DNA from: Iris pallida
Lineage: Eukaryota; Streptophyta; Magnoliopsida; Asparagales; Iridaceae
Direction of reading: 5' to 3'
Assembly (NCBI GenBank): GCA_029216955.1
Contig: JANAVB010015600.1
Coordinates: 35,230,346-35,294,345, forward strand
Length of the DNA: 64,000 nt
Each line of letters opens with the position of its first letter. Positions within the stretch are counted from its first letter, which is position 1. Below, piece after piece: positions 34,154-46,513 of the stretch. The translations under genes and the position numbers were made by a program. The notes beneath the pieces are model-generated. The model did not search any database. It had not been told where the DNA came from and saw only the letters and a list, made by a program, of their open reading frames with translations.

Positions 34154-35895
34154 TGTAGAAACATAGAATTTCAGGCACATCTTAGGCCAGAATTCTTATG
34201 CTCCCTAACTCTCATGTTTTCCCAAAATTAACATGCGTCAGAAAACTCAACAGAACACTTGGCACAGCAGAAAATAGCAAAGAAGTAGAGACATATAAAT
34301 AGGGCTTTTATTTTATATGAAAGTCTATTACATGTCTTTTACAAAGGAGAATTCTTTTACAAATAAGAAAGAAAAATCATAAAAGCTACAGTCAGGCGCA
34401 GTGCTATAGCCAGGCGCATCACTTCAACGTATAGCCAGGCGCATGCTACAGCTAGGCGCATCATTCCAACATTCTCAGCGTACATGCATTCTTGTGCACA
34501 ATCAGAGTGAATCACTTCCTCATCAGCATGTGGGCACTCTATCAGGAGGAGTGGCTCTTCTAATCTAGCAAAGTCGGGGGATGATAAGTGAAATGAGAAA
34601 CAAAACTCTTCACAAAGCTATTTATAGGCTGAGGCAACCCTCGCCCATGCGCCAAGTGGCTGTCTTCTTGCATTCCGAGCAATGAATTTGCATTTATGAC
34701 GATGAATTCGCCTCTTCGAATTCAACCAAGTCAAAACAGCTATTACTCGAAAAACTTAACAGACTGGCCAATAAGGATGTGCTATACGGCAGATGCGTCG
34801 TCAGCCATGCGCTCCATACTGATGTGCCCAAATGGGACATAGCCTAGTGGGACACAAACTGATGTACCCACGTCAACTCATCACCCATCAAGCATTTAAT
34901 GCTATATGTGACAGAGTCGACAGTACACTTTTCGAAGACTGAACAGTTGACAGTTTTTTGTAGAAAATAAAGAGCTGCCAACGTCATCTTCATCATTACA
35001 TTTTATCGGCTATAGTTGTCCTTGCCACGTGGTCGACCGATCACTTGCATGTGCCTCCACAGCCATGCGCCCAGCAATTTGCATGTGCCTCAAAAGCCAT
35101 GCACCACCGACTTACTCCTGATCCCAAAAGACAGAAGCTAAGTCTCTGCATGTGCTTCCACAGCCATGCACACAAAGCTCTGCATGCGCTTCAGAAGCCA
35201 TGTGCCCAGACTTGTCTGTAACCACTAAAAAGCCATAGATTAAGTCGCTCCATGTGCCAGATCCTAGGCGCATCATGACAGATCATTATCCCATAAAATT
35301 TAAGATCTTTGAGCCACAGACATGCGCCATGTGTCTTTTGACTCAGTTCTGCTCAAGAATGGGTGCTAACCACCCAAGATCTCAGTAACAGACGAATCTT
35401 CGTGACTGCCATATGTTAGCTCTATCGTAGCCCAACAGAGAAGTTCAGCAGATTCAGTTCTGACTCAGGGCGCATCATCCATGCGCCCTACAGAATCAGC
35501 CATGTGGCGTTCTCACGTACAGGCACATCCTACATATGTGTGCATGAGCAGACCAGTATGCTACTTATAAATAGAGGGATCATTCCTTCTCCAATATACA
35601 GGAAGATTATCATATCTATAGACAAAAACGAAAAGAGAGACACTTAACGTCTACTTCTTCTCCAAACGCTCTGGCATCCAGAGCAATCCAGACCTTCACA
35701 GAATCCAAGATCGTCGTCAGATAGTCAACAGAGTCAACGCATTACCACTCGCTCCACCGATACAGTTCCTAGATAAAAACAAAAGTGTACTCCTAGGACT
35801 ACGTCTAAGTCCTATATTGTATATTGTTCTGTTTGTAATTAAAATACCAAGGTTTATCAATCAAAAAGACCTTGTTGCATTTTCGATGGCGAACA
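34154..35895 (+). repeat. Tat2 3' LTR
   Basis: It is 1742 bp, TGTAGAAAC to GGCGAACA. It aligns along its length with 10287-12268 except for a missing block of about 240 bp near 34575. CTTATAAATAGAGGGATC at about 35564-35581 is the promoter candidate. Many CG pairs of the 5' LTR read TG or CA here and vice versa, as expected of methylated DNA. Confidence 0.85.
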
Positions 35896-37143
35896 AATAC
35901 GAATGAGAATTTTGGCTTATTTGAGAATGGTGGCTTATTTACTTAGTTTTTCTTATCATGTATTATGTGTTTCTTCATAGATAAGTTGCATATACTTACA
36001 TGGTCATGGACAACTTGTCGACAAGGTGGTTCTTCGAACGATATTTTGAGGCCTAGAAAGCCGATTCATCCTAGGAAAATCTCGTACTGAAGTAGTAGCA
36101 CAGTGCAGAAGTATTAGCATGGTGATTCGGGAACCTTCCGGACTGGGCTAGCTGTCCGTCGTTGAAGGAGAGTCGTCTAACCATAAGTTCAAGATGGTGT
36201 GTAGTCAGTGACCCACATATAGACAGGTCGTATGCTAATGATATCTTATATAGGCATGGTAAGTTATGAAACAGATACATGGAAGGATGTCGACTGTTGG
36301 TAAGAATCACCTGAACAATAAAAAATATGATACTTATAATATTGTTCCTAACAATGTCTTATGCAGGCAAAGTAAGTATTATAATTGTACAAGGATGGCT
36401 ACATGACCGTGGATAAGAATTACCAAAGGGTGATATCATATTGTTTACATTACGTTGGCTAAGAATAATATATATGCTTTACTTCAGTCGGATATGAACT
36501 GCTAATTGACCATAAGGCAACGAGAAAGACAACTTTTAATAACGTTTCTATAACATGATTACTTAGTGTTGTCTTCCTAGGTGAGTTGGGCCAGCACCGT
36601 TCGCCAGTACATAGATGATATACTGACCCACATTTGTGGACATCTTTATAGGTGCTCGTGCATGGGAGAAATTATTTGATTAATGCTTGGCATCGATGAA
36701 TCAGATGGGTGTGCAAAAGTTCTTCTCGTAAGATGATGTCTTCTTCTATAAGGGACATAATGTATGGAACAGTGTAACTCAGATGAACTAGTGAGATTGT
36801 AAGCCAAATTAGCAAGTTTCTTGTAAGCCGAATCGGCTTGTTCAGTTGTAAGCCTAAATGGCAAGTAATTCAGTTGGCTATTGAAAATTCTTGCAATCTG
36901 TTGTAAACTATGTATTCAGCTGCAAGCCTTGTAATCTATTGTAATTATCAATAAATATTTTTTTATACCTTGTTGTGGCTTCAATTTATCTGCTTGATTT
37001 TGCTGCAATATCGTTATTTTCTGAGAAATATCGGAAACTATAATAGTTTTGCCTTGTACAAGTACAATCTAGACTTGTACGACATCACGTCCACTGGCTA
37101 GTTTTCGATCCTCCGGGATCGGGATCGGGATCGGGACGTGACA
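35896..37143 (+). mobile_element. Chromovirus 3' LTR, right half
   Basis: It is the continuation of 9655-10286 after Tat2. It shares 'TTACATGGTCATGGACAACTT' wording (one copy slightly changed) and the CTTGTACAAGT...GACTTGTACGACATCACG ending with the solo LTR at 15629-17580. It ends TCGGGACGTGACA and abuts a minus-strand LINE fragment. No gene is present within it. Confidence 0.75.
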
Positions 37144-38148
37144 TAATGTCTCTCATATGTCTCAAAATATGTTTAAAAGACACAGAGTCATTATTAGAAA
37201 CCTTGTAAGCCCAGAAGTTTTTACCATACAAATACCTATTACGCATCCACAATGCCCACATGGAAGTCCCAGTAAGTATTTGCCAGTGAAGCTTCATACC
37301 TACCACTCTTCGGAGACAATCCAGTGGTAGTAAGCCCACGCCCCTTCCTTCTTTGGTCGACAGAGCCGATCACAGGCAATAGCATGTATCCCTCCACATC
37401 ATATGAACTCAGCACAAATTTTTTACATCCTACGTATCGTAGATTTTGGTAGAAGAATAGACTGAAGCCAGAAAGCAGTAATAGCAGTAAAACTAACCTA
37501 ACAAGCTCAAGCCGACCCCCGAATGAGAGACATTGTGATTGCCACCCCTCCACTCTATGTTGTACATACTCAACCAGGCTGTTACAGTCAACATCCCGAG
37601 CATAATTGACGGTGAATGGAATCCCTAAATATTTGACAGGCAAATCTCCCTTTTCGACTCTCAACAAAGCAGCTCGACCATCCTTATTAGCGCAGTGCGT
37701 ACTGAAGTACACCTAACTTTTGTCCTTATAAAGACGAAGCCTTGAAATCCGCCTGAACCTCTCCATGATATCTGATAACTCTGTCAAACCTGATCTAGTG
37801 GGTTTCAAGAACACAAGAATGTCATCAGCATATATTAAATGCGAAACATGAGGTTGGACCCTTTTGTACAAAGGTTCAATCTTCCTCTGATGTATCACCT
37901 CATCTATCAGACAATAGTAGTACTCCATGACAAGTGTGAACAGGTACGGAAAAAGGGGGTCCCCTTGTCGTAATCCATGATTGCTTCTAATAAAGCCATA
38001 AGGTTGGCCCTTGATCAAGACCGAAAAGGTACCAGAAGTGATGCACTCCCTAACCCGTGCCACCACACCTCAGAGAAGCCCATAGCTAGCATAAGAGCAC
38101 ATACGAAGTCTCTGTTCACCATGTCATAGGCCTTTCGTAGGTCCAACT
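37144..38148 (-). pseudogene. L1 LINE fragment, RT and downstream part (minus strand)
   Basis: The minus-strand reading starts at LDLRKAYDMVNRDF (about 38145) and shifts frame near 38067. It continues GLRQGDPLFPYLFTLVMEYY and HLIYADDILVF (RT catalytic YADD). After another break it has KYLGIPFTVNYARDVDC and RVEGWQ. It ends within FKHILRHMRDIM against the chromovirus LTR. It is the same L1 family as the copy at 40061-45749, at perhaps two-thirds protein identity by eye. Both ends are truncated, so it is inactive. Confidence 0.85.
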
Positions 38149-38211
38149 AGGAATCGATCTCCTGACCACTCGGGCTGCATGCCTCATCACTACCACTAGG
38201 CTAGGGGTCAT

Positions 38212-38212
<1 letters not shown>

Positions 38213-38297
<85 letters not shown>
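38213..38297. repeat. (CT)n then (TA)n microsatellite
   Basis: About 27 CT repeats pass into TATCTA and about 15 TA repeats. The array lies directly before the 5'-truncated L1 copy. Confidence 0.95.
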
Positions 38298-39679
38298 TAG
38301 GGCCAACTCAGGAATATACGAGCACCTCGTTGACAGGATCCGCAAACTTATTGCCGGATGGCACAATGCCACCTTATCTCCAGGGGGCAAAATGATCCTC
38401 ATCAAACACGTCATATCATCAATCCCGATGTACACCCTACTCATCTGCTCCCCTCCTTTGAAGGTGCTCCACTCTCTCGAATCCCTCTTCGCCAAGTTCT
38501 TCTGGGGACAAAATGATGGCAAGGACAAACATTACTGGGCCGGTTGGGAGACGATGGCCAAACCTACTGAAGAAGGAGGTCTGGGCTTCTGCAGGCTAGC
38601 CCACATCGTGGACGCCTGCTCCATTAAGTTATGGTGGAAGTTGCGCACCGAGACCTCTTTATGGACGAAGTTTATGAGAGCTAGGTATTCCAGATTCTCA
38701 CATCTGTCAGAGGCGAGCTCTAAAAACAGATACTCGGCATCGTGGCACCGCATTATTCGGGGCCGCATCACCGTTGAACCTCTTATCCGGCTTTAGTTGG
38801 GCGACGGTCGCTCTCCGGCTTGTCTGGAGCGGTGGTTAGGCGATGACATCATACATCCCAACATTCTTACTCCTTCGGAATACGCTATTAGGGATCTTTG
38901 GGAGGGCAGCTCCGGATGGAATTGGAGAAAGGTCAAAAATTGGCTAGGCCAGCCAGTGGAGAACAGACTTCTTGCTGCTAATCTCCAGATTACTGACACG
39001 ATCGACACTTGGAGATGGTCCCCCAACCCGAGCGGGCCATTCACTCTGGCTTCCGCCAGACTGGTGGTCAGAGGCAGCGGGCTGTCTAATATTGTCTATG
39101 CCAAGTTTTGGCAAGCATGCATTCCCATCAAATGGTCTATACTCATCTGGCGCACTCTTTGCCGGAAGATTTCGACGGATGACACCATCAGTTCCATGGG
39201 ATTCAGCCTCGCTTCGAGATGTCACTGCTGCAAGGAGCACACATCGGAATCTGCAGAGCACGTCTTTCTTTCAGGGGAGTTGGCCACCGACCTTTGGTCT
39301 AAGATTCATAATAGACTTGGGATGGTTCAGCCGGCTGGGAGCCTCTACGATCTCCTGGCCTACTGGAGCCGATCCCACGGACATCAGATCGTAGTAGCCG
39401 CTGGAATTTGGGTTCTATGGAAAAATAGGAACAAATTCAGATATGAAGGCCGACAAATTCTCCCGCCTCAGTTGTACAGAGAGGTCATCAGACAATGCTC
39501 CAAAGCTAAGAGACGCTGCTCTCACATCTCCAACTCGTTCTGGAAGGCCCTGGCTTAGGCCGCCCTCCCCTTTTTTGTGTACGCGACTCGCGCTTTTCGT
39601 TTTCTGTCCTTTAGTCGCGTTTTGCGCTTACTTGTATAGGCTTCGGCATTTTGCGCCTACTCTTTAATAAAGTTCGGGG

Positions 39680-39682
<3 letters not shown>
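38298..39682 (+). pseudogene. 5'-truncated L1 LINE, ORF2 C-terminal part
   Basis: One frame is open from about 38304 to the TAG at 39556-39558, except for a single TAG at 38794-38796 in place of Trp. It begins after the RT core (LIAGWHNATLSPGGKMILI) and includes KFFWGQNDGKDKHYWAGWE and EEGGLGFCRLAHI. It ends with the zinc-binding RVT region: KFWQACIPIKWSILIWRTLC, then CHCCKEHTSESAEHVF. The 3' UTR is about 115 bp with AATAAA near 39665, followed by (TA)n and not by poly(A). 5' truncation is usual for L1 insertions. Confidence 0.85.

Positions 39683-39712
<30 letters not shown>
39683..39712. repeat. (TA)n tail of the truncated L1
   Basis: About 14 TA repeats directly follow GGGGT at the LINE 3' end. 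Confidence 0.9.
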
Positions 39713-39713
<1 letters not shown>

Positions 39714-39715
<2 letters not shown>

Positions 39716-39844
39716 GTCAATTTCTTAGGGCCCCCAGTACCGGACCGCGGCTGCCCCGTGACCACCCAGCCGTCCATGCCCGGGAGGGGGCTCGAACTTG
39801 GGACCTCCTCTAAGTGAGCCCCCTCTCCTAACCACATGAGCTAG

Positions 39845-39852
<8 letters not shown>
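39714..39852 (-). repeat. Possible tRNA-derived SINE or tRNA-like fragment
   Basis: On the minus strand, TAGCTCATGTGGTTAGGAG resembles a pol III A box region. GGTCCCAAGTTCGAGCCCC, about 30 bp on, resembles a B box. The fragment then runs about 90 bp to a TA-rich end. There is no target duplication that I can place because both sides are TA arrays. Confidence 0.4.
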
Positions 39853-40061
<209 letters not shown>

Positions 40062-40071
40062 ACCAAGAAAG

Positions 40072-42138
40072 ATGAGCTATGCTAGGGTTTTGGGTGACTC
40101 GGGCGCGTGCGACCCCCACTCGGGGAGATCGCGATCCGGTCCTAGGGAGTCCCCTCCGTGGGACCCCGCCGCCGGGGATGGGAGCAGGCCGGCGGGCGGC
40201 GGCGTCCAGGCAGGCGACGGCGACGATCGGACAGGCGTGGGCGGCAGAGATCGGGAGATCACGGGCGTCCAAGCGGGCGCCGAGGTGGGTACTGGCGCCC
40301 AGGCAGGCGTCCAGGCGGGCGCCGGTGACCAGGTGGTCGGCTAGGCGGGCGGCCAGGCGGTCGATGCTGCTGCGGGTACGGGAGGCCAGGCGGTCGCTGT
40401 TGTTGCGGGTACGGGTGCCCAAGCGGGCGGTACTGGTGGCCCCGCAGGCGACAGCATGGGGGGTAGCCGAAAAGATCCTAACGGTCGGGGCGGGCCGATA
40501 CCGGTTGCCGGGGGAGGTTCATCGGGAAGGGCGGATCGGTGGGTTCCCGATCTTTCTGGAATCCCAAATTTCCAACCTGGATCTGGGTCTAGTTCTCAGG
40601 GGGGCCAGGGAGAGGGAGGCGGCTAGACGACGGTTACGAGACATCGCGGGACCAAGACGGGGGACAAGGTGGGGGCCGTTCAGACCCCCCAAAAGGTGCG
40701 CTTCTCTGCGGAGATGAGACCGAGCGAGGGATCAGGGTTGCGGACGTCGTCTAGTGGTTCCATGGCGACTACTGGAAGATCGGTGTGTTGGCACCTCACG
40801 ACGACCATGACGGAGAAAGGGAAAGGTAAAGTGGTGGACCTGGGAGGTCAGGGCCCAGGGTCATCTACTCTTGGGGTCGCCCTTCGGTTACAGGGGACGG
40901 CTCCCCGCCCAGCAGGAAGGTCCTGGGCTGATATATGCAAACCGGTGGGGCATAAAAGTCCCACATCTATGGAGTACGTACCGTCGAAGAAGGTAGGGAG
41001 AGGATTCTGGGCCTCGTTCCCTGCAGAGAAGATTGAGAAGGTGAGTGCCTTCTGGGAAAACATGCTGGTTATGTACGTCCTGGAAAAAAAGCCATTCTAT
41101 GGGCAGATCCGGGGGTATGCGGCGCTTGTCTGGCAGCCAAAAGGTAGTATGAAGATATTTGCTAGAAAAAATAGCTTCTACTATGTGAAGTTTGGGCTAG
41201 CAAAAGATGTCACCAGGATCCTGTCAGGCGGTCCATGGACGTTTGATGGCAGGTTGATCATTCTGAAGGAGTGGACCCCAGATTTGTGATGTGAGAAGGA
41301 AGTCTTGAATGTCATCCCTGTTTGGATACGCTTCCCAAAGTTTTCTGTACGGTTTTGGAGCATTCCATTACTGATGCGACTTGCCAGCTTGGTGGGCACC
41401 CCGATCAAGGCTGATGATGCTATAGCCTTTCGGTCGAGGTTGATGTATGCCCGAATATTCGTTGAGATCCGGGCTGGAGGGGAGTTACCGAGTCTATTGG
41501 AGTATGAAGTGCCTTCTAGGGAGGTCCTAACCCAGAAGGTGGAGTATGAATGGGTTACCCCAACCTATTCACAGTGTGCATGTTTCGGGCATCTGGACAG
41601 TACATGCCCGTCAGGAGGATCACAATCGGGGCCGAATCTGCCCCCTATTGAGGTGCCTGGCCCATCATGGGCAATAAAGTCTTTATCCGGGGACAAAAGA
41701 GGGGAGGATATCATGCAGGAGGGGGACCAGCCGATGGAGGAGGCTGGGGGACTGTGCCTCACTATCTCGCCCCAGCTGGCTTCCCCTAGTGGAACTATGA
41801 TCACCTTCTCGGTGCAGAAGAGTATGGTTACCAGAGGTATGGTGGCCTCGGAGAGAGAGGAGCGGGGTGATGGCGGATCTTCTAAGAAGAGAGTCTATAG
41901 CGGGAAGAGACGTACTGAACCACTGCGTGATGGCCCCCCAAGTATGGGGGGATATTCCCCTGATAGGGATAAGGTGCTCTGTGTAGACAACCCGGCCTGG
42001 ACACTGGTGCTCTCCCAAGCAGCGACCCAGCAGGCCCCTACTGCTGGGATGGAGGAGGATATGACAGCGACGGATGTGGTACCACCCCCAGGTGCCAGTC
42101 CAGGTGATATTCAGGGGAACTTATCTCTCAATAATTAA
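40072..42138 (+). pseudogene. L1 ORF1 (DUF4283-type RNA-binding protein)
   Basis: One frame of 688 codons starts [11 protein letters not shown], with stops at 40342 (TAG), about 40624 (TAG) and 41287 (TGA). The N-terminus is Gly/Ala-rich with repeated 'GVQAGA' and 'GTGAQAG' units. GRSWADICKP leads into the DUF4283-like domain: FWENMLVMYVLEKKPFYGQI, KNSFYYVKFGLAKDVTRIL, GGPWTFDGRLIILKEWTPD and VIPVWIRFPKF. A degenerate CCHC knuckle (CACFGHLDSTC) follows at about 41577-41609. Proteins of this type bind L1 RNA. Its stop codon overlaps the ORF2 start (TAATG). Confidence 0.82.
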
Positions 42139-45100
42139 TGGTGGTAATCACCTGGAACGTGAGGGGTGTGTGTTCGTTAGGGAGATTGAGGGAGATTTGT
42201 GGGGTCTTACATATAGAGAAGTGCGACATCTCTGTCCTACTTGAGACTAAGATAAAAGGGAAGAAGACAATTGTTCGTCGGACCCTATCTCATTGGGTCC
42301 AACTCCACAACTTGGCACTTTACGACATGGCAAGGATCTGGGTCAGATGGAATTCAAAGAGCTGGAATGGAAACTTGATCTTGATGATGGAGCAGCTGAT
42401 TGCCATATCTTTTATGAATAAGGGTGGCTTTCCGTTCTTACTGGGAGCGGTGTACGGCCACAATGATAGGCGGCGTCGGGAGACCCTATGGAGCGATATT
42501 TCCAGGGTAGCTACTGCTGCTGACTCTTCGCACCTACCGCTTCTCCTGATGGGTGACTTCAATGCCCTACTGCACAGATGGAAGAAGGTGGGCGGCAGAC
42601 CGGTTCCAGATCTGATCATGTATGACTTCCAAAGATGCCTTCTCCATGCGGGATTTCAGGGGCTGTCGTGCTCGAGATTTATTTGGACCTGGCATAACAA
42701 AGCAGTCCGTAACAGGATTGCTTGCCAGTTGGATAGAACCCTGGGCAACGGAGAGTGGTTCCGTCGCTTTCCCAATTCGTCGGCTGAGGGTCTGGCCGCT
42801 CGGATGAGTGACCATTCCCCCATCAGGGTTGGCTTCACAGACCGACCTACTGTGAGGTCACGCCCCTTCCGCTACAACAACAGTTGGTATCTCTCAGAAG
42901 GCTACTTGGAAGCTGTTACGGAGGGCCTTACTAGCCGCTAGGAGGGTACGGCTCAGTATCGTATGGTGCACCGACTGAAGTTCACGAAGAAGGCCTTACG
43001 GAGCTGGATGAAGGGTTAGCCCAAGACTTCACTAGAAGATAAGGAGACGGAGCTACGGACCATCCAGCAAGACATGCAATCTGATATGATGTCTGGGGAC
43101 CTAGCGACGAGAGAGAAGGAGCTGATCGGGGAAGTTAATATTTTGCGTCTGCAGAAGGAGGTTAGTGCGGCCCAGCGCGCTAAATGTTCCTAACTTAAGG
43201 ATGGTGACCGATGCTCCAAGTTCTTCTATGATGTCATTCAGACCAGACAACATCGGAACAATATTTCCCAGCTGCTTGATGCGGAGGGTAATCTGGTGGA
43301 GGAGCCGGCAAAGATCCAAGGGGAGGCTGTCAGGTACTACTCTGAGTTATATTTCCAGACTGACTATTTGTCTGTGTTCCCGGATGTAGTTACGAAGAGG
43401 TTGGTGACTCCCTACGGGAATAGCCTACCACTTGCCCCTGTTACTATGGAGGAGGTGGAGACTATTATCTCGATGGCGGACCCCAACAAAGCTCCAGGGC
43501 AGGATGGTTTTAGCAGTGGGTTCTACAAACGTCACTGGGATATTCTGAAGTTTTCTGTCCTTGAGGCGGTACATGAGTTCTTCACCGAAGGGAAGCTGCT
43601 GAAGGAGCTGAACCACACCTTCTTGACACTTGTGCCAAAGAAGGAGGGTGCGACATCGCTGACGAATTTCAGGCCTGTTGCATGCTGTAATTATCTCTAC
43701 AAGATAATTACGCACCTCATGTGCCGGCGTTTAGAGGGGATCAAACAAGACTTAGTCTCTCCAAACCAGGCAGCTTTCGTTAAGGGAAGGTCGATTGCGG
43801 AGCATAGCCTACTTGCACATGAGATGGTGAGGGTCTTCAACAAACCTGGAGGGGAAAAAATGTGTGTGAAATTGGATCTGAGGAAGGCTTATGACATGGT
43901 CAATAGGGATTTCCTGTGCCATCTGCTGACTATTATGGGGTTCGATGATCGCTGCGTAGCGAGGATTCGGGAATGCATCACGATTCTCACCTTCTCTGTC
44001 CTCATCCAGGGTTCCCCATATGGAATACTTCACTTGCTTGATGGACTCCGGCAAGGTGACCCTCTGTCGCCTTACCTGTTCACGCTTGTCATGGAATACT
44101 TCACTTGCTTGATGGACATGGTGGTACATCGTGGGAGGCTTGTTCCGTTGTTCAGGAGAGTTAAGCCACCGATCACCCACCTCATATATGCCGACGACCT
44201 CCTAGTATTCATACAGCCGTCTATGGAGGGCTTGCCACGATCTCGGAGATTATGGGTGAGCTGGAAACCCTATCAGGACTCCAAATGAACAGAGAGAAGA
44301 GCAGGGTTTACTTCAGTTCCCTTTGTCCCCAGAAGGAGAAACGAGTCGATGCCCTGGGAGTAGAGAGGAGTGATCTCCCGGTAAAATATCTAGGGGTCCC
44401 TCTGACAGTCAACTATACTCGGGACCAGGACTGCCATAGTCTGGTGAAGTACGCCCAGCGGAGGGTCGAAGGTTGGCAAGCCGCTGGTCTCCCTTTTGGG
44501 GGTTGCATTGAGTTGTTCAGATCGGTTATCTCGGCTTTGACTCAGTTCTAGCTGCAGTCTATTCTGATCCCTGTTGCCACCATTAAGAAAGTAGAACGGA
44601 TATGTGCAGACTTCATCTGGAGGGAAGGTATGCATGCGATCTTCTGTGAGCAGCTGTGTCGGCCAAGAAAGGAGGGAGGAGTAGGACTTCGACCCCTGCT
44701 GGAGGTTAGGGAGGCCTCGGCACTGAAGCTGGCATAGAGATTCATTAATAGGGGGTCCCTTTGGACCGATTGGATGCATAGTAGATATGTGAAACAGGAC
44801 AACTTCTGGGCATGTACCACTAACAATAACTATTCCATCACTTTCAAGCTTATCTTGAGGCACAAAGAGGTTCTACAATCTGCCATCCGGAGGATCATGA
44901 AAGTTGGAACTGGAACGGACCTCTGGCAGGATCTGTGGATAGATCGGCAATCTCTGTTAGAGATTATGGGAGTCAGGATGCACCGGGAGGTTGGAAGGGG
45001 GCTGACTTGCCAACGCATTATCCGGAATGGAGGTTGGAGTCCTGAGTCATACCGCCATACTCTGGAGCTTGGAGAGGTGGTCAGCACGGTTGTTATTGAC

Positions 45101-45664
45101 CCAGCACAGCCAGCTGACTGTTGGATCTGGGACCCGTCGAAAGATTCGGTAGGTTCTTGGAAGTTCAGGTTCCAAAGCTGCTATAATCTCATTCGACGTA
45201 CATCCCCTCCCAGTGCTGACTATGAGTTCATATGGTGTAAGGGACTAGCCAGGAAGATACAGATTTGTGTTTACCGACTTCTACTGGGCCACCTGCTGAC
45301 GAGGGATCGTCTTATTTCTTTTGGGTTTCAGGTACCTGACCCAAAGTGTGCGCTATGTGGCGGGGAGAATGAATCAATGAGACACATATTCTTTGAGTGT
45401 GAGGTGACCTGGCATATCTAGACGGAACAATGCAGGGCACTGGGCGGTTGTGACTCGGGAAAGTGGATCGGTGATATTATCACTGAGATTCGGGACAGAA
45501 GAGGGAGAGGGCAGGGCTGGTTTAAGACCGCTAGAGTTCGGCTGGCTGTTGCTGTCTGGCATGTATGGAGGGAACGAAACTGCCGCATCTTCGAGGGGCT
45601 TATCACCCCTTCTGTAGACATCCTCCGTAACATTGAATTTGATGTAAAATCGATGGATAACTGA
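42138..45664 (+). pseudogene. L1 ORF2: endonuclease, reverse transcriptase, zinc-binding domain
   Basis: The APE-type endonuclease shows ITWNVRG (Asn), LLETKI (Glu), LLMGDFNALLH (Asp/Asn) and RMSDHSPIR (Asp/His). RT shows NKAPGQDGFSSGFYK, RPVACCNYLYKIITHLMCRR, VKLDLRKAYDMVN, LRQGDPLSPYLFTLVMEY and HLIYADDLLVF (catalytic Asp pair). A 1-nt frameshift lies near 44235. The C-terminal zinc region has CALCGGENESMRHIFFEC. Stops: TAG 42939, TAG 43017, TAA about 43192, TAG 44549, TAG 44735 and TAG 45419; the TAGs mostly sit at Trp positions. It would nick the target and prime reverse transcription there. It is inactive now. Confidence 0.88.
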
Positions 45665-45742
45665 TGAGTGAGACACTCACTCGGAGTGTATGAGTGTATG
45701 ATTGTATGATTATATGTTGTTTTGGAATAAAATTTACCATTT

Positions 45743-45749
<7 letters not shown>

Positions 45750-45806
<57 letters not shown>
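45750..45806. repeat. (TA)n at the L1 3' end
   Basis: About 28 TA repeats follow TTTTCCAA at the end of the full-length L1. Confidence 0.95.
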
Positions 45807-45808
<2 letters not shown>

Positions 45809-46352
45809 TTAGGTCCAGGCACACGGTCTAGGTTCGAGCCCCCGTTTAGATGCAATGAAGTCGATTTATTTCTAGGCTTACATAATAATAAATTAATCAT
45901 ACGTGATAAGAATATGCTTTTATCGACAACATTATAGATAAGCATGAGTAAATTCGATGATTATCATCAATGGAAGATTCAACTAGATGTAGAAAGATCT
46001 CTGGCGCACAAGCAAGTTTGTTGATCAACCATGCACTTTGTTCCGAGTTTTTCTGGTGGTGGTAAAACATCATCAGATTGGCTTCCACAATGGGGCCCAC
46101 ACTTTCATAACTGCAAAAGTTGAGATCATCATCCTCTACCAACCAAAGACGCACAACAATTCTTCGAACGAAGGAGCATCCCCACAACGCTTGGAGCACC
46201 TAGGGGTGGGCGACACTCTAGTGAGCCTTGCGACAGGTGGCCAATGGGCAACCAGCTCTTAGGCTCCAATGGTGACTATCAATTGCACCATTCCCCTAGT
46301 CATCACATCCGGAGTAGTGCCTCGAGGACCACCCTCATTCACGTCAACACGA
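45807..46352. other. Interval with a tRNA-like B box, otherwise nothing
   Basis: GGTCTAGGTTCGAGCCCCC at 45822-45840 looks like a pol III B box and may be a SINE remnant. The rest shows no gene, repeat pair or motif I can name. Confidence 0.35.
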
Positions 46353-46513
46353 GAGCAGATCTGTTGTCCCAAGCAATCTTCTCCTATTCTGTCCTCCTCT
46401 CTATTACATGTGGGTCAGGACAGAATGTGGGAGTAGATATGTGAATGGTGGCCCACGTGTAATAAAGAGGTGGACATAATAGGACAAAATTGCTTGGAAC
46501 ACCCGATCTGCTC
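46353..46513. mobile_element. Hairpin MITE, about 161 bp
   Basis: The left arm GAGCAGATC...CCAAGCAATCTTCTCCTATT pairs with the right arm AATAGGACAAAATTGCTTGG...GATCTGCTC. Pairing covers about 65 bp per arm with several mismatches, leaving a short centre near 46430. Target duplications are not clear. Confidence 0.6.

Larger units (their letters stand above)
10287..35895 (+). mobile_element. Tat2: Tat-lineage Ty3/gypsy retrotransposon with nested insertions
   Basis: The element starts TGTAGAAGC and ends GGCGAACA. The flanks AATAA (10282-10286) and AATAC (35896-35900) are a target duplication with one mismatch. Internal order is LTR, tRNA-Arg primer site, leader, gag, protease, RT, archaeal-type RNase H, integrase, hairpin array, antisense gene, polypurine tract and LTR. 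This is the Tat order, with the antisense unit at the 3' side. Its LTRs differ by roughly 13% in a 155-bp sample I compared by eye, and the 3' LTR lacks about 240 bp, so it is an old copy. Every protein region has stops or frame breaks, so it is defective. Without its two insertions it would be about 13.7 kb. Confidence 0.85.

Noticed and set aside
38150..38212. tRNA-like text (GGAATCGATCTCCTGACC) beside the minus-strand L1
   Set aside because: It is too short, with only one box-like word and no A box or tail, to call a SINE.
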